From contig NZ_JAAOIW010000015.1 in assembly GCF_011440305.1 (NCBI RefSeq), positions 1 to 64,000 of the forward strand: DNA of 64,000 nt. The letters run 5' to 3'. The notes below the pieces were generated by a model. It saw only the letters and a program-made list of their open reading frames with translations. It did no database searches and had not been told where the DNA came from. Each line of letters opens with the position of its first letter. Position 1 is the stretch's first letter. This DNA is from Paenibacillus agricola. Its GTDB lineage: Bacteria; Bacillota; Bacilli; Paenibacillales; NBRC-103111. Both the position numbers and the translations under genes were made by a program. Shown here piece by piece: positions 53,438 through 63,232 of the stretch.

Positions 53438-54691
53438 TTAAGCAAGCATTTTAATGCCCGCCAAAATAATCCCGATCAGAAATCCGCATATCGCACCATT
53501 AACGCGAATCCACTGCAGATCCCCACCAATTTTATCCTCCATGAGAACAATCAGCGTTTTATCATCAAACCGGTCAATATTTTCACGGATCAAAGCGCCT
53601 ATCTTATGGTGGTTAGCTTCAATCCAACGTGCGATTTGCTCCCGCAGCCCACTTTCCAGCCGATCAAGCAACTCCACATTGCTGCAAACCTCGTCAACAA
53701 GGCGGGTTACGAGCGGAATTACATACACCTCAACATAATCCTCACGATGCACCCATTCCAATGCTTGTGCCTGCAAACGCTGAAGCAGCTCCAGCAGCTT
53801 CTCATCCAGCTTAAATTCATCCAGCATTTGCGATTTCCAACCATCCAGCTCCAAGGTAATCTTCTCCTGATTGGACGGATTGTCCAACCAATTGTGGATC
53901 GCCTTCATAACCGCCCGGCGGTTAGGGTTGCTATGCAGCCTCAAGCCCTCGATCCCATTAAGCATAAACTGCTGAATCAGGCTGCCCAGCTTCTCGTCAT
54001 TGAAAAACCCGGCAAAAGCATTAAGCGCAAACTGCATCATACCGCCTGCATTAAGATTTTGCAGCGCTTGGGAAGCCATCGCTCCCATACGGTCACGAAT
54101 CTCCGGCTTCATAATCAAATTCTCAGCCGTATCCAAGGCAAAATCGAAGGCCAGTTCATCGTAGCCTCTTGTGTATACCTGCTGCAACGCTTTTTGCAGC
54201 ATTTCACGCAAATCGACCCCATCCACGATATTACGGATTTCCCGCTCTCCTATTGCCGCTAGCTTGTCCAACGGCAGCTGGCGAATCGCGTACTCACTAA
54301 GGGATACCATTCCCATTTTGGCTGATTCCGAGCCTAATTGCTCGGCTGCACCTCGCAGCAGCTTCTCCACGATCGGCACCTGCGCCAGCTTTTCGGTAAT
54401 ACTTTTTTTGCTGAGCAAATCATCCTGAATGGTTGATACCAAAGCACGTGACACTTTTTCACGATTTTTGGGCAAAAGCGCTGTATGCGGGATCGGAATA
54501 CCCAAGGGATGGCGGAATAAGGCGGTCACCGCAAACCAATCGGCCAGCCCCCCTACAAGACCCGCTTCAAATCCACTTTGCAAAAAGCGAACCCAAGTGG
54601 ACCCTTCAAAAAACAAAGTACCTACAAAGCCTACCGCCATGACTACAAGCGATACCGTAGCCGTATATCTGGAATTACTCGCCATTGTCAT
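53438..54691 (-). CDS. DUF445 family membrane-anchored protein
   Basis: A 417-residue protein of the DUF445 (YheB-like) family. It begins with a membrane segment, then GGLADWFAVTALFRHPLGIPIPHTALLP, the family signature. The middle is helical and the C-terminal end (IRVNGAICGFLIGIILAGI) is a second membrane segment. The family's function is not established. Two or three Met are possible starts; 54691 has AAGG at 9 bases. It is independent of its neighbours as far as can be seen. Confidence 0.85.
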   Translation of the reverse strand: MTMASNSRYTATVSLVVMAVGFVGTLFFEGSTWVRFLQSGFEAGLVGGLADWFAVTALFRHPLGIPIPHTALLPKNREKVSRALVSTIQDDLLSKKSITEKLAQVPIVEKLLRGAAEQLGSESAKMGMVSLSEYAIRQLPLDKLAAIGEREIRNIVDGVDLREMLQKALQQVYTRGYDELAFDFALDTAENLIMKPEIRDRMGAMASQALQNLNAGGMMQFALNAFAGFFNDEKLGSLIQQFMLNGIEGLRLHSNPNRRAVMKAIHNWLDNPSNQEKITLELDGWKSQMLDEFKLDEKLLELLQRLQAQALEWVHREDYVEVYVIPLVTRLVDEVCSNVELLDRLESGLREQIARWIEANHHKIGALIRENIDRFDDKTLIVLMEDKIGGDLQWIRVNGAICGFLIGIILAGIKMLA

Positions 54692-54785
54692 CTTCACCAT
54701 CCTTAGAGTCTGTGGAGCAAACTAACTTCTTAGCATCACAACATTATACCATCAATGGACATACCAAGGAAAATAAGCCCAGCAT

Positions 54786-55751
54786 CTATGCTGCCGGCGT
54801 CGACACCGTTGGCTCCACACCATATTTTTTAACCAATCTTTGACCGAATAAAGCAGCGAGAATTTGCTGAAAAAGCATGCCGGCAATAACCGGAATCGCA
54901 ACCGGAGGAGGAAAAAAGCTAATAGCGAGTACGGCACCCGCACTTAGATTCCTCATCCCAGAGTTGATCGTAAGCGCTATCGTAACCTCGCGATCCCATT
55001 TCAACCAATGGGCAACCAGCCATCCGGCCACATAACCAACAACCGCAAGCACAAGCGCTACAATAAATATTTTTAATAGCTTGATATCAAAATTTTTCAA
55101 ATAAGGGGCAACCACCGAGCTGTTAATCGCAACCACGACGAACAAGCCGATTTTGGAAAAGGGAGCAAGGTTAGGACCCCATTTGGTTTTGATTTTACCC
55201 TTCGTCCATTGATTCAGCGCCATCCCGATTAATGAAGGCAACACCACCATCCAAAGCAGCCCACCCATAATATCCAGAGGCTCCATATGCACCTTGGCCC
55301 CTACAATCCATGACAGGCTCAAGGGAACAATAAAAGGAGATATCATCGTATCCAGCAAAATCAAAGCTAAGGTCAACGCCAAATTACCGCGGTAAATCGT
55401 GACCCATACAAGGCTAACGACACCTGTTGGAATGACAAATAATAGGACAAGTCCGGTTTGGGTCAAATCATCCCCAGGGAAAAAGATCAGTCCTGCCGCC
55501 CAGCCTAGCAGAGGCATGACCAGATGCAAAATAAGCAGATTAACGACTATCGGCTGTGGATGCATCAATACTCGTTGCAAGTCGCGAAAATTAGAACCAA
55601 TGCTGCCCGTAAAGGTCATTGCCGCAAAAATCCAAGGCACAATAAAGCTAAGATTATGCAGCCATACGGCACCAATCAAACCAACTACCACACCCGTCGG
55701 GGTTATAAACGGCATAAATTTTTCTAAAGCCTTATTCAAACGATTAATCAT
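54786..55751 (-). CDS. BASS-family sodium/solute symporter
   Basis: A 321-residue protein with nine or ten membrane segments, of the bile acid:sodium symporter/arsenite-permease superfamily. FAAMTFTGSIGSNFRDL and the crossover text ALTINSGMRNLSAGAVLA (the second half of the ion site) are typical. Members transport bile acids, pantoate, sulfonates or small organic anions with sodium; the substrate here is not known. It is not the arsenite type, since no ars genes adjoin. It appears monocistronic. Confidence 0.82.
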   Translation of the reverse strand: MINRLNKALEKFMPFITPTGVVVGLIGAVWLHNLSFIVPWIFAAMTFTGSIGSNFRDLQRVLMHPQPIVVNLLILHLVMPLLGWAAGLIFFPGDDLTQTGLVLLFVIPTGVVSLVWVTIYRGNLALTLALILLDTMISPFIVPLSLSWIVGAKVHMEPLDIMGGLLWMVVLPSLIGMALNQWTKGKIKTKWGPNLAPFSKIGLFVVVAINSSVVAPYLKNFDIKLLKIFIVALVLAVVGYVAGWLVAHWLKWDREVTIALTINSGMRNLSAGAVLAISFFPPPVAIPVIAGMLFQQILAALFGQRLVKKYGVEPTVSTPAA

Positions 55752-55866
55752 ACTCAGCCCTCTTCTGAATTAAGATTAGGATTCGATCAGGAATCATCGT
55801 TTATTGTAGCATAACCTTGACAAGCAAAAACGATCTATTTTGTCAATTTTTATAAAATGCAAGCAC

Positions 55867-55901
55867 AAAAAAGAGCAACTTTGTAAACAAGTCGCTTTTT
55901 T
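55867..55901. terminator. Hairpin with A and T runs, probably bidirectional
   Basis: AAAAAAGAGCAACTT opposes AAGTCGCTTTTTT around TGTAAAC with two mismatches. It serves the end of the minus-strand UDP-sugar pyrophosphorylase operon. A second hairpin, GGGTAGCT/AGCTACCC, lies at 55921-55943. Confidence 0.65.
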
Positions 55902-55950
55902 CCAATAAATTTGCAGCTAGGGGTAGCTAGACACAGCTACCCTTATGGGC

Positions 55951-57345
55951 TTATTCGCCACCTAAACCCTCACCAGAATAGGAGATAAGCGGCGAAATCT
56001 CGACGGGCTCTTGGAATTGATCCAAGGGAACACCTGCTTGTTGCAGCCAGCTTCGGTGCAGGTTATACATAAGCTGCCGCGCGGATTCCGGGCTGTCGAT
56101 TCCCGTTTTGTTTTTGACTGGGGCAAATTCGCCTTCGCGCTTCATGCGGAGCACTGTAATCTCGCTAGCCCGAGGGAAATAATCGAAGATTAGCGTTTCG
56201 AATTTGTAGCCATCCGGCTGGTCGCTCTCTACCTCATGGCCCTGCTCATTTATGTGCTTGATTTTTTTGTGCGCCTTATGGTAGGGAAGGTCACTGCCAA
56301 GCTGTTGTTCAATCCAATCACGGCGAAATACATGGATCGAAATATTACCCAGCCCATAAACAAGCTTCCCTTGATCATCCCGCTTATGCATCAATGGCTC
56401 CGGTAAATCCGTATATTCAATAACAGCTGGCCGGTTCTTGTTCATGCAAATAATACCAACCTTCTCCTCAGGGCTTGCTTTATCCACAACTTTTGTAGCA
56501 ATAGGATGATTGAAATGGGCCGCTACTCCAACAAATTTGGGATCAGCCACCTGGATCAACGCATTATCTACATTATAATAAAATAACCAATCCACTCCGC
56601 GGCGCTGCATATCTGCTAATGCACCCTCACGATGCAAAACGGCAAAGCATTCCCCATTGCCACTCGGAGCCAAGCTTATTTCATCCTTAGCCGCTAATAA
56701 AATACGACCAGCCCCATCAACAGCAGGCATAACCCCTTGCTTTACAAACATACAGCTTTTACGGTCATATCCAAAATAATTCGCTTCCAAGAAAAAACGC
56801 AGCGTTTCTATATGGTTATCTGGGCTTGTCATAATATACCACGGAATCGTACTTCCCGCCCGGCTAGAAAGGTTCATCAGCCGCTCAGCCTGCAGCTGAA
56901 AAAGCGATTTATGCGAGGGCAGACCGATATCAAATGTCCCTTTAGGCCCGCTATGACCGAGCCTGCTGCCTTGCCCGCCAGCTACAACAACCGCTCCTAC
57001 CTTGCCGGTCTTAAGCAGCTGCCAGCCTTTTTCTTCGTAAAAGCGCTGCTCCTCTGGACTAAAAGCTTCCCAATCATAACCCTCAATCGGTGCTAAATCT
57101 GCGAATGGATCGACGGATAAATCGGTCGGGCTTGCTGTTGAATTCAGGGAGCTGCTCAGGCTTGCTGGAGCCTGCCCGAATGCTGAATGGGCTAAAGCAG
57201 CCTCAAGCTGCTCCCAATTCATAAGCCTAATTTGCTCCAGCAGCTTCTGCTGGGAAGACTCCGGCAGCTCCGCATAAAATCGCAATACATGCGTCTGGCG
57301 ATGCTGGGCGAGAACCTCCAGAGCAGCCTCATAATTTACGTTCAT
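55951..57345 (-). CDS. UDP-sugar pyrophosphorylase (UDPGP type 1)
   Basis: A 464-residue nucleotidyltransferase of the UDPGP family, making UDP-sugars (UDP-GlcNAc or UDP-glucose type) from UTP and a sugar-1-phosphate. The nucleotide loop is GGQGSRLGHSGPKG, and KKIKHINEQGH/PDGYKFETLIFDYFPRA match the family. It is typical of eukaryote-like pyrophosphorylases found in some Bacilli, distinct from GlmU and GalU. The start at 57345 overlaps the PPK2 stop by 4 bases (ATGA); a longer frame to 57474 lies within the PPK2 gene and is rejected. Confidence 0.86.
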   Translation of the reverse strand: MNVNYEAALEVLAQHRQTHVLRFYAELPESSQQKLLEQIRLMNWEQLEAALAHSAFGQAPASLSSSLNSTASPTDLSVDPFADLAPIEGYDWEAFSPEEQRFYEEKGWQLLKTGKVGAVVVAGGQGSRLGHSGPKGTFDIGLPSHKSLFQLQAERLMNLSSRAGSTIPWYIMTSPDNHIETLRFFLEANYFGYDRKSCMFVKQGVMPAVDGAGRILLAAKDEISLAPSGNGECFAVLHREGALADMQRRGVDWLFYYNVDNALIQVADPKFVGVAAHFNHPIATKVVDKASPEEKVGIICMNKNRPAVIEYTDLPEPLMHKRDDQGKLVYGLGNISIHVFRRDWIEQQLGSDLPYHKAHKKIKHINEQGHEVESDQPDGYKFETLIFDYFPRASEITVLRMKREGEFAPVKNKTGIDSPESARQLMYNLHRSWLQQAGVPLDQFQEPVEISPLISYSGEGLGGE

Positions 57346-58169
57346 TTGGGCTTCGATCCCATGGGCAGCAGCCCGATTAAATCTTCCATCGGAATTTCGG
57401 GGTCTGGGTATGACAATGACAGCTTTTTGAGCGCATCTACCAGAAGGCCGAGCACGACATAGTCCCGATACCACCGATTGTTAGCTGGCACCAAATGCCA
57501 TGGGGCTTCCTTCGAATTACAGTTTGTAAAGACACCCTCATAAGCCTTTTGATAAGCATCCCAATAGTTACGCTCCAAAAGATCGCTCGGATCAAATTTC
57601 CACTTTTTCGCCGGGTTATGAAGCCGCTCTTCGATTTTTTGAATTTGAAAATCCTTCGAGATGTGCAAAAATATTTTCAATATAATCGTATCATGGTCAG
57701 CCAAAAGCTTTTCAAAGCTTTTAATATGTTTAAAACGTTTTTCTGCTTCCTCATCATCAATCTGGTTATGTACACGGGTAATGAGCACATCTTCATAATA
57801 AGAGCGGTTAAACGCCGTTATAAATCCACGCTCGGGCGTCTCCTTGTGGGCGCGCCATAAGAAGTCATGTGCAGATTCCTCGATAGTCGGTTTTTTAAAG
57901 GAGTTGACCTTGAAGCCCTGCGGGTTGACCCCGGACAGTACTTTTTTAATAACACCGTCCTTGCCGCTGCAATCCATACCTTGAAAAATGATCAGCAAGG
58001 AATGTTTTTTTTCGGCAAATAACATGTCCTGCAGCTCCGTCAATTCTTCCTTAAGCTTGGCATAATGCTCAGCGACCTCATCCTTATCTTTGAACGAAGC
58101 CGTATCATCCGGGTCGAACTGGCTGAGCTTAATCTTTTTATCACGGGGCAGCTTATAGTTTCGGGACAT
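57342..58169 (-). CDS. Polyphosphate kinase 2 family protein
   Basis: A 275-residue PPK2 enzyme, transferring phosphate between polyphosphate and nucleotides. The P-loop is GMDCSGKDG (64-72), and the lid/Walker B region is FNRSYYEDVLITRVH. The length and text (LPRDKKIKLSQFDPDDT) fit class III-like PPK2 members that phosphorylate AMP and ADP. It lies upstream of the UDP-sugar pyrophosphorylase, coupled by 4-base overlap. The link may be supply of nucleotide from polyphosphate, though this is inference. Confidence 0.87.
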   Translation of the reverse strand: MSRNYKLPRDKKIKLSQFDPDDTASFKDKDEVAEHYAKLKEELTELQDMLFAEKKHSLLIIFQGMDCSGKDGVIKKVLSGVNPQGFKVNSFKKPTIEESAHDFLWRAHKETPERGFITAFNRSYYEDVLITRVHNQIDDEEAEKRFKHIKSFEKLLADHDTIILKIFLHISKDFQIQKIEERLHNPAKKWKFDPSDLLERNYWDAYQKAYEGVFTNCNSKEAPWHLVPANNRWYRDYVVLGLLVDALKKLSLSYPDPEIPMEDLIGLLPMGSKPK

Positions 58170-58187
58170 ATCTTCATCACTCCAATT

Positions 58188-59030
58188 TTATTGTATGAGA
58201 TGCTCTAGCTTGTAGAAATGCAGTGCATTATGCCCAAAAATCGCGGCACTCTCGGCTTCTGTCAAGCCCTCCGGTAACGCTGCTTCCAAAATTTTCACGA
58301 CTTGCCCATAGCTTGCTGCAAGCAGGCAAACAGGCCAATCACTGCCGAACATCACGCGGTTTGTCCCAAAGGCCTCCACCATATGGCGGACATAAGGGAT
58401 AAAATCCTCAACGGCCCAGCCGTTGTGGTCAGCCTCAGTGACCATGCCCGATAGCTTGCAATAGATCCCTGGATAGGAGGCAAGTTCTTGTAGCTGCGAT
58501 GCCCATGGCTCCCATTGTCCCTTTGCGATATCAGGCTTGGCGATATGGTCAATAACGCCACGAAGCGTTGGCACCTCACGCAATAGCTGCTGCACCGATG
58601 AAAGCTGGCCGGCATGCATTAGCAGATCAACCGAAAAATTTTCGTCAGCCAAAAATTGTAACGCTTCCAATGAAGCTGGACGCAAAACATCGTCTGCATT
58701 TTTCATGCTCTGGATCATCACACGGATACCCACCAAGCCTGGCTGGGCAAGCAAATGCCGGTATTGCTCCCGGTAATCGCTGCGCTCAAGATCCATCCAG
58801 CCTACCACGCCGGCTATCGACTCATTGTCTTTAGCTAGTCCAAGCATAAACTCGGTGTCCTGCAAAGTCGGGGCAGCTTGCACCACGATGGTCTTGTCGA
58901 TTTTACTCTCTTGCAGGTGCGTTTTCAAATCCAACGGCAAATAGTCACGGTGAAGCACCTCTTTACCTTGTGTCCAACCGTAATCTCCCCTGGCTATTTG
59001 CCAGAAATGCTGATGTGAATCCACTCTCAT
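58188..59030 (-). CDS. Amidohydrolase-2 family lactonase
   Basis: A 280-residue TIM-barrel hydrolase of the L-fuconolactonase/L-rhamnono-lactonase group. The family's metal pair is in MRVDSHQHFW, GVIDHIAKPD carries a conserved His, and MFGSDWPVC holds the catalytic Asp. They open aldonolactones from dehydrogenase action on free sugars. The start at 59030 has GGAGG 8 bases upstream. It lies 18 bases before the PPK2 gene and could be the first gene of the unit. Confidence 0.84.
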   Translation of the reverse strand: MRVDSHQHFWQIARGDYGWTQGKEVLHRDYLPLDLKTHLQESKIDKTIVVQAAPTLQDTEFMLGLAKDNESIAGVVGWMDLERSDYREQYRHLLAQPGLVGIRVMIQSMKNADDVLRPASLEALQFLADENFSVDLLMHAGQLSSVQQLLREVPTLRGVIDHIAKPDIAKGQWEPWASQLQELASYPGIYCKLSGMVTEADHNGWAVEDFIPYVRHMVEAFGTNRVMFGSDWPVCLLAASYGQVVKILEAALPEGLTEAESAAIFGHNALHFYKLEHLIQ

Positions 59031-59292
59031 TTTTGCAGCCTCCATTTTTCATAGACTTCCTTTGGAACCATTTTACAATAGTTTTGAGCATTTGGCACAT
59101 TCAGTCATTTTTTTCATCATTAGGTGTTTTAAATAAATCGGAATGGGTTAATAAGGTGTAACGAAGAACTACGGTAAAACGAGAAAGTAAGATTACCCGA
59201 AAATGCCTTTAAAATGTAGCCAAATTTTAATGTTATTTTAATAAACGTAATATATACTATTATTATATCCAACTATTAGGCGGGTGAGCGAA

Positions 59293-59520
59293 ATGAAATT
59301 GTTTATAACAGTCCAAAATAAAACAGTTCCTGTATACTCTGATGAGAAGAACAAAAAGAAACTCAACCTTTTGGTATCCGCTTTGGAATCGAAGGTAGTT
59401 AAAGGTAAAAGAGCGATTAAAAAATGTCTGGATTCTTTGATCAGCATTGAAATCGTTGGATGCGAAGCCATTCTCCATTCCTACAATGAAACTGATTCAT
59501 TGGCTTTATCGCTATACTAG
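59293..59520 (+). CDS. Small hypothetical protein
   Basis: A 75-residue protein beginning MKLFITVQNKTVPVYSDEKN, Lys-rich in the middle (KKLNLLVSALESKVVKGKR). No known family recognised. The start at 59293 follows GGCGGGTG; a GTG three codons earlier is less likely. An AT-rich upstream region is consistent with a promoter. It is followed by a terminator. It may be a small regulatory or nucleic-acid-binding protein, but there is no direct evidence. Confidence 0.5.
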   Translation: MKLFITVQNKTVPVYSDEKNKKKLNLLVSALESKVVKGKRAIKKCLDSLISIEIVGCEAILHSYNETDSLALSLY

Positions 59521-59584
59521 AATAGACTCCTATGCGCGGTAAAGCTTTCATGCCCTACCAGCACTATACATATTTGATACACAA

Positions 59585-59609
59585 AGAAGCTGCATATGCG
59601 GCTTTTTTT
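59585..59609 (+). terminator. Terminator after the small hypothetical gene
   Basis: AAGC, GCAT, ATGC and GCTT pair as a short hairpin with two mismatches (59587-59604), followed by seven T. Confidence 0.7.
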
Positions 59610-59734
59610 GCCATGAGCTTTAGTTTAAATATCCTCCCTAAAACAGCTTATTACTTCTCCTAACATCGCTTATTTTCATATTGTGTCCATAAGCGTTATG
59701 ATAGATTTCAGAATGAACCCTATGGAGTGATGTT

Positions 59735-62383
59735 ATGGCACTATTGCCTATTAATACTGTTCTTCCTCAACTAATGAAGGCCTTACATACCCATACAGGT
59801 GTTGTGCTGGTTGCTCCGCCAGGCGCAGGCAAAACCACCCGAATTCCACTGGCATTGCTGGAGGATGAGCTATTCGCAAACCAGAGGATCCTCATGCTGG
59901 AGCCGCGACGTTTGGCTGCTAGGACAGCAGCGAGATTCATGGCGGCCGCTTTAGGGGAGCAGGTCGGCGAAACGGTCGGCTATCGGGTACGGCTGGATAC
60001 CCGGGTCGGGCCCAAGACGCGAATAGAGGTGATCACGGAGGGCGTGCTCACCCGCATGCTCCAGCATGATCCTGGGCTGGAGGGTGTCGGCATTGTGATC
60101 TTCGATGAATTCCATGAGCGCAACCTCCATGCCGATCTTGGCTTGGCTTTATGCCTGCAAGCGCAGGCTTTGCTTCGGGATGACCTGCGGATTCTTGTCA
60201 TGTCCGCAACCCTCGACGCGCAAGCGGTCGCTAAGCTGATGGGCCAAGCACCAGTCATTATAAGCGACGGGCAAAGCTACGAGGTAGCTACCCACTATCT
60301 CGAACGCCAAATTGAGGCACGACTCGGTGCGGCTACATCTGTTGCGCGCATTGAAGCGGCTGTAGTGCGAAGCATTTCCGATGCGCTTGACAAGCATGAA
60401 GAAGGGGATGTGCTCGTTTTTCTTCCCGGAACGGGTGAAATTCGGCGTGTCGAATCACGGCTAAAAGCGATGAAGCTGGGCTCCTCTGTACAAATCATGC
60501 CGCTATATGGCTCCTTGCCGCAAGAAAGCCAGGATAAAGCCATTGCGCCCGCAGTACCTGGAATCCGCAAAATTGTGCTGACCACCTCCATTGCGGAGTC
60601 GAGCCTGACGGTTGGTGGCATTCGCATCGTGATCGACAGCGGACTCAGCCGCGTCCCCCGCTTCTCGCCGCGGACCGGCATGGCACGGCTGGAAACCGTG
60701 CAGGTATCGCTGGCCTCGGCAGACCAGCGCCGAGGGCGTGCTGGACGGCTCGGTCCCGGCACCTGCTATCGGCTATGGACGGAAGCGGAGCATAAGCTTC
60801 TCGTCCCACTAAGCAGGCCGGAAATCGCTGAGGCTGATCTCGCTCCCTTGGCACTCGAACTGGCAGCTTGGGGCGTAGCCGACCCGCTTGAGCTGCAATG
60901 GCTGGACCCGCCGCCCCAGGCGGCCTTCTCGCAAGCGCGCTCCCTGCTCGTCCAGCTAGGCGCGTTGCATGCGGATGGATCGATTACGGCAGCTGGGCGC
61001 CAGATGGCTGGCCTTGGCATGCATCCGCGCCTGGCGCATATGGTGCTGAGCGCCATCCCGCTTGGCTTGGGGGAATTGGCCTGCGAGCTGGCCGCAATGC
61101 TCAATGAGCGCGATATCCTCAAGGGAGATCCGGCAACACCCAATGCCGACCTGCGGCTTCGCTTGGAGGCGTTGCATATGGCGATGAGATCTGGATTCGA
61201 GTACAGTTCGGGGGATTTCGGGCGTGTTGAGCATGGTGCAATGCCCCGGCTCCAGCACAATACGAAGGAATCCGAGCTGGGCTCAGCGATGAAAGCTCCT
61301 CTTTACCATGAAGGATTCAGTGTTGACCTAGCCGCCTGCAAACGTATATGGACGGAAGCGAAGCAATGGAAAAAGGAGCTTCAGTTAACCCGTCCCTACA
61401 ATACCGAGGATGTGTTTGCCTGCGGTCTGTTGTTAGCCTTTGCATTCCCTGACCGCATTGGGCAGCGCAGAGCGCAGGGAAGCTTCCGCTTAAGCAATGG
61501 GCGCGGAGCAACGTTCGCACAGATGCAGCCGCTATCGGCGGCGGCTTATTTGGTGGCCGCTGAGCTCGATGACCAAGGCACAGACAGCCGGGTTTACCTT
61601 GCTGCTCCCATTGACATAGAGGAGGTGGAACGCCACTTCCACAGCAGTATTGAGCAGCAGAAGGTGACGGCCTGGGATGAATCCGTCCAGGCCGTGCGCT
61701 CGCGCACCTATGTCCGCTTAGGTGCGCTCCTGCTCAAGGATATGGCGAATCATTCGCCCCATCCTGATGAAGTTCTAGCTGCGCTGCTGAACGGGATCAG
61801 CGAGCAAGGCTGGGCGACGATGCTGCCCTGGAGCAAGGCAGCGAATCAATTGCGCGAGCGGCTCCGCTTCATGCATCGGCATGATGCCGAGTGGCCCGAC
61901 GTTTCCGATGAGGCTCTCACCGAATCGCTGGGCCACTGGCTCGCGCCGCATCTGCACGGCATGAAAAGCCGCGGCGACCTGCAGCGGCTGAATGTCGTGG
62001 ATGTGCTGGAGTCGCTGCTCAGCTGGGAGCAGCGACGCATGCTCAACGAGTGGGCTCCCACCCACATCACCGTCCCAAGCGGCTCGCGGATTGCCATTGA
62101 CTACAGCGACTGCGAGGCCCCGACGCTTGCGGTAAGGCTGCAGGAGCTGTTTGGGCTGAAGCAAACGCCGCGGATTGCCCGGGAGCGAGTTCCGCTGCTG
62201 CTGCATTTACTGTCGCCTGCCCAACGCCCCGTCCAGGTTACAAGCGATCTGGCAAGCTTCTGGAGCAACACCTACTTCGAGGTCAAGAAAGACCTCAAAG
62301 GGCGTTACCCGAAGCATTATTGGCCAGACGACCCGCTCGTTGCGATGCCCACTAGCCGGGTTCGTCCCAAGAACATTCAATAA
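59735..62383 (+). CDS. hrpB: ATP-dependent helicase HrpB
   Basis: An 882-residue DEAH-box RNA/DNA helicase. Walker A is APPGAGKTT (27-35), the DExH box is FDEFHERN, motif III is VMSATL, and QRRGRAGRLGPGTCYRLW is motif VI. The C-terminal third matches the HrpB C-terminal domain. The length fits HrpB (about 820-860, slightly long). HrpB is common in Proteobacteria and present in Paenibacillus; its role in Bacilli is not defined. The coding sequence from 60.6 to 62.3 kb is noticeably GC-richer than the neighbours. GGAGTG lies before the ATG. Confidence 0.92.
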   Translation: MALLPINTVLPQLMKALHTHTGVVLVAPPGAGKTTRIPLALLEDELFANQRILMLEPRRLAARTAARFMAAALGEQVGETVGYRVRLDTRVGPKTRIEVITEGVLTRMLQHDPGLEGVGIVIFDEFHERNLHADLGLALCLQAQALLRDDLRILVMSATLDAQAVAKLMGQAPVIISDGQSYEVATHYLERQIEARLGAATSVARIEAAVVRSISDALDKHEEGDVLVFLPGTGEIRRVESRLKAMKLGSSVQIMPLYGSLPQESQDKAIAPAVPGIRKIVLTTSIAESSLTVGGIRIVIDSGLSRVPRFSPRTGMARLETVQVSLASADQRRGRAGRLGPGTCYRLWTEAEHKLLVPLSRPEIAEADLAPLALELAAWGVADPLELQWLDPPPQAAFSQARSLLVQLGALHADGSITAAGRQMAGLGMHPRLAHMVLSAIPLGLGELACELAAMLNERDILKGDPATPNADLRLRLEALHMAMRSGFEYSSGDFGRVEHGAMPRLQHNTKESELGSAMKAPLYHEGFSVDLAACKRIWTEAKQWKKELQLTRPYNTEDVFACGLLLAFAFPDRIGQRRAQGSFRLSNGRGATFAQMQPLSAAAYLVAAELDDQGTDSRVYLAAPIDIEEVERHFHSSIEQQKVTAWDESVQAVRSRTYVRLGALLLKDMANHSPHPDEVLAALLNGISEQGWATMLPWSKAANQLRERLRFMHRHDAEWPDVSDEALTESLGHWLAPHLHGMKSRGDLQRLNVVDVLESLLSWEQRRMLNEWAPTHITVPSGSRIAIDYSDCEAPTLAVRLQELFGLKQTPRIARERVPLLLHLLSPAQRPVQVTSDLASFWSNTYFEVKKDLKGRYPKHYWPDDPLVAMPTSRVRPKNIQ

Positions 62384-62408
62384 TCGTTATCCAGTGCGAA
62401 ACAAAAAA

Positions 62409-62440
62409 ACAGCTCTGTCGCATTCAAGCGCCAGAGCTTT
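62409..62440 (+). terminator. Weak hairpin after hrpB
   Basis: AGCTCTG (62411-62417) pairs with CAGAGCT (62432-62438), followed by TTTAC. The T-run is short. Confidence 0.5.
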
Positions 62441-62529
62441 ACTTATTTGACCCAACTTCCGTATCAATCCTATGTATTTCTAATCCAAAGGAGTCTCAAT
62501 TACTACTTTATTTGCCTATTCCGTATTCC

Positions 62530-63045
62530 TTACTCCCAAGGAAACTTCGTAATCAAAAAATGGGCGAACTTTTTGCTTTCCTCGCGACGGTACTTGCGCA
62601 TCTCCGCACGTTTGAAGCCTGTTTCATGAAGCTGGCGCTCCTCCTCGGTTTCGGGGACAACTGCGGGAACCTTGACGGTTTTCCGATTGCTGTCCATTGC
62701 CACAAAGGTCAGGAACGAAGTCGCGGCAATTGCGCGTTCGCCGGTTTTCAAATCCTCGGTCACTACCTTGACGAACACCTCCATCGAGCTTGTTCCTGTC
62801 CAAGTGACGAATGACTCCAAGGATACAGCATCACTCGGGTTGATCGGCAGCAAAAAATCGACCGAATCCGTCGAAGCTGTAACGACCGAGCAACGACAGT
62901 GCTTGGATGCCGCAATGGATGCAATATCATCGATATAGGCCATCAATTTGCCGCCGAACAGCGTGTTATTGTTATTGACATCAACCGGAAATACCCGTGA
63001 TGTTTTGTAAGACCTTGACTCTTTTACAAATCGTTGCTGCTCCAT
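62530..63045 (-). CDS. Acyl-CoA thioesterase (hot-dog, YkhA-like)
   Basis: A 171-residue hot-dog thioesterase that hydrolyses acyl-CoA. The family text is DVNNNNTLFGGKLMAYIDDIA, with the catalytic Asp region, and TASTDSVDFLLPINPSDAV. The length matches YkhA (about 170). The start at 63045 has AAAGGAG upstream; a longer frame to 63189 has no site and overlaps the promoter region of the next gene. It appears monocistronic. Confidence 0.86.
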   Translation of the reverse strand: MEQQRFVKESRSYKTSRVFPVDVNNNNTLFGGKLMAYIDDIASIAASKHCRCSVVTASTDSVDFLLPINPSDAVSLESFVTWTGTSSMEVFVKVVTEDLKTGERAIAATSFLTFVAMDSNRKTVKVPAVVPETEEERQLHETGFKRAEMRKYRREESKKFAHFLITKFPWE

Positions 63046-63232
63046 AGATGGGCTCCTTTGCATATAAACTTTACATATCATATCATATCTTCTCGAATTC
63101 GGCCTACTACTTACATTAAACCCCCACAAGCTTTTGAGGTAGGTCCAGGGACTATTAACTCGTGCAGCTTTTTCATTACAAATAAACATGGTAAACTACG
63201 TATAAGATCAAAAACTTTCAGGAGGAACACCT

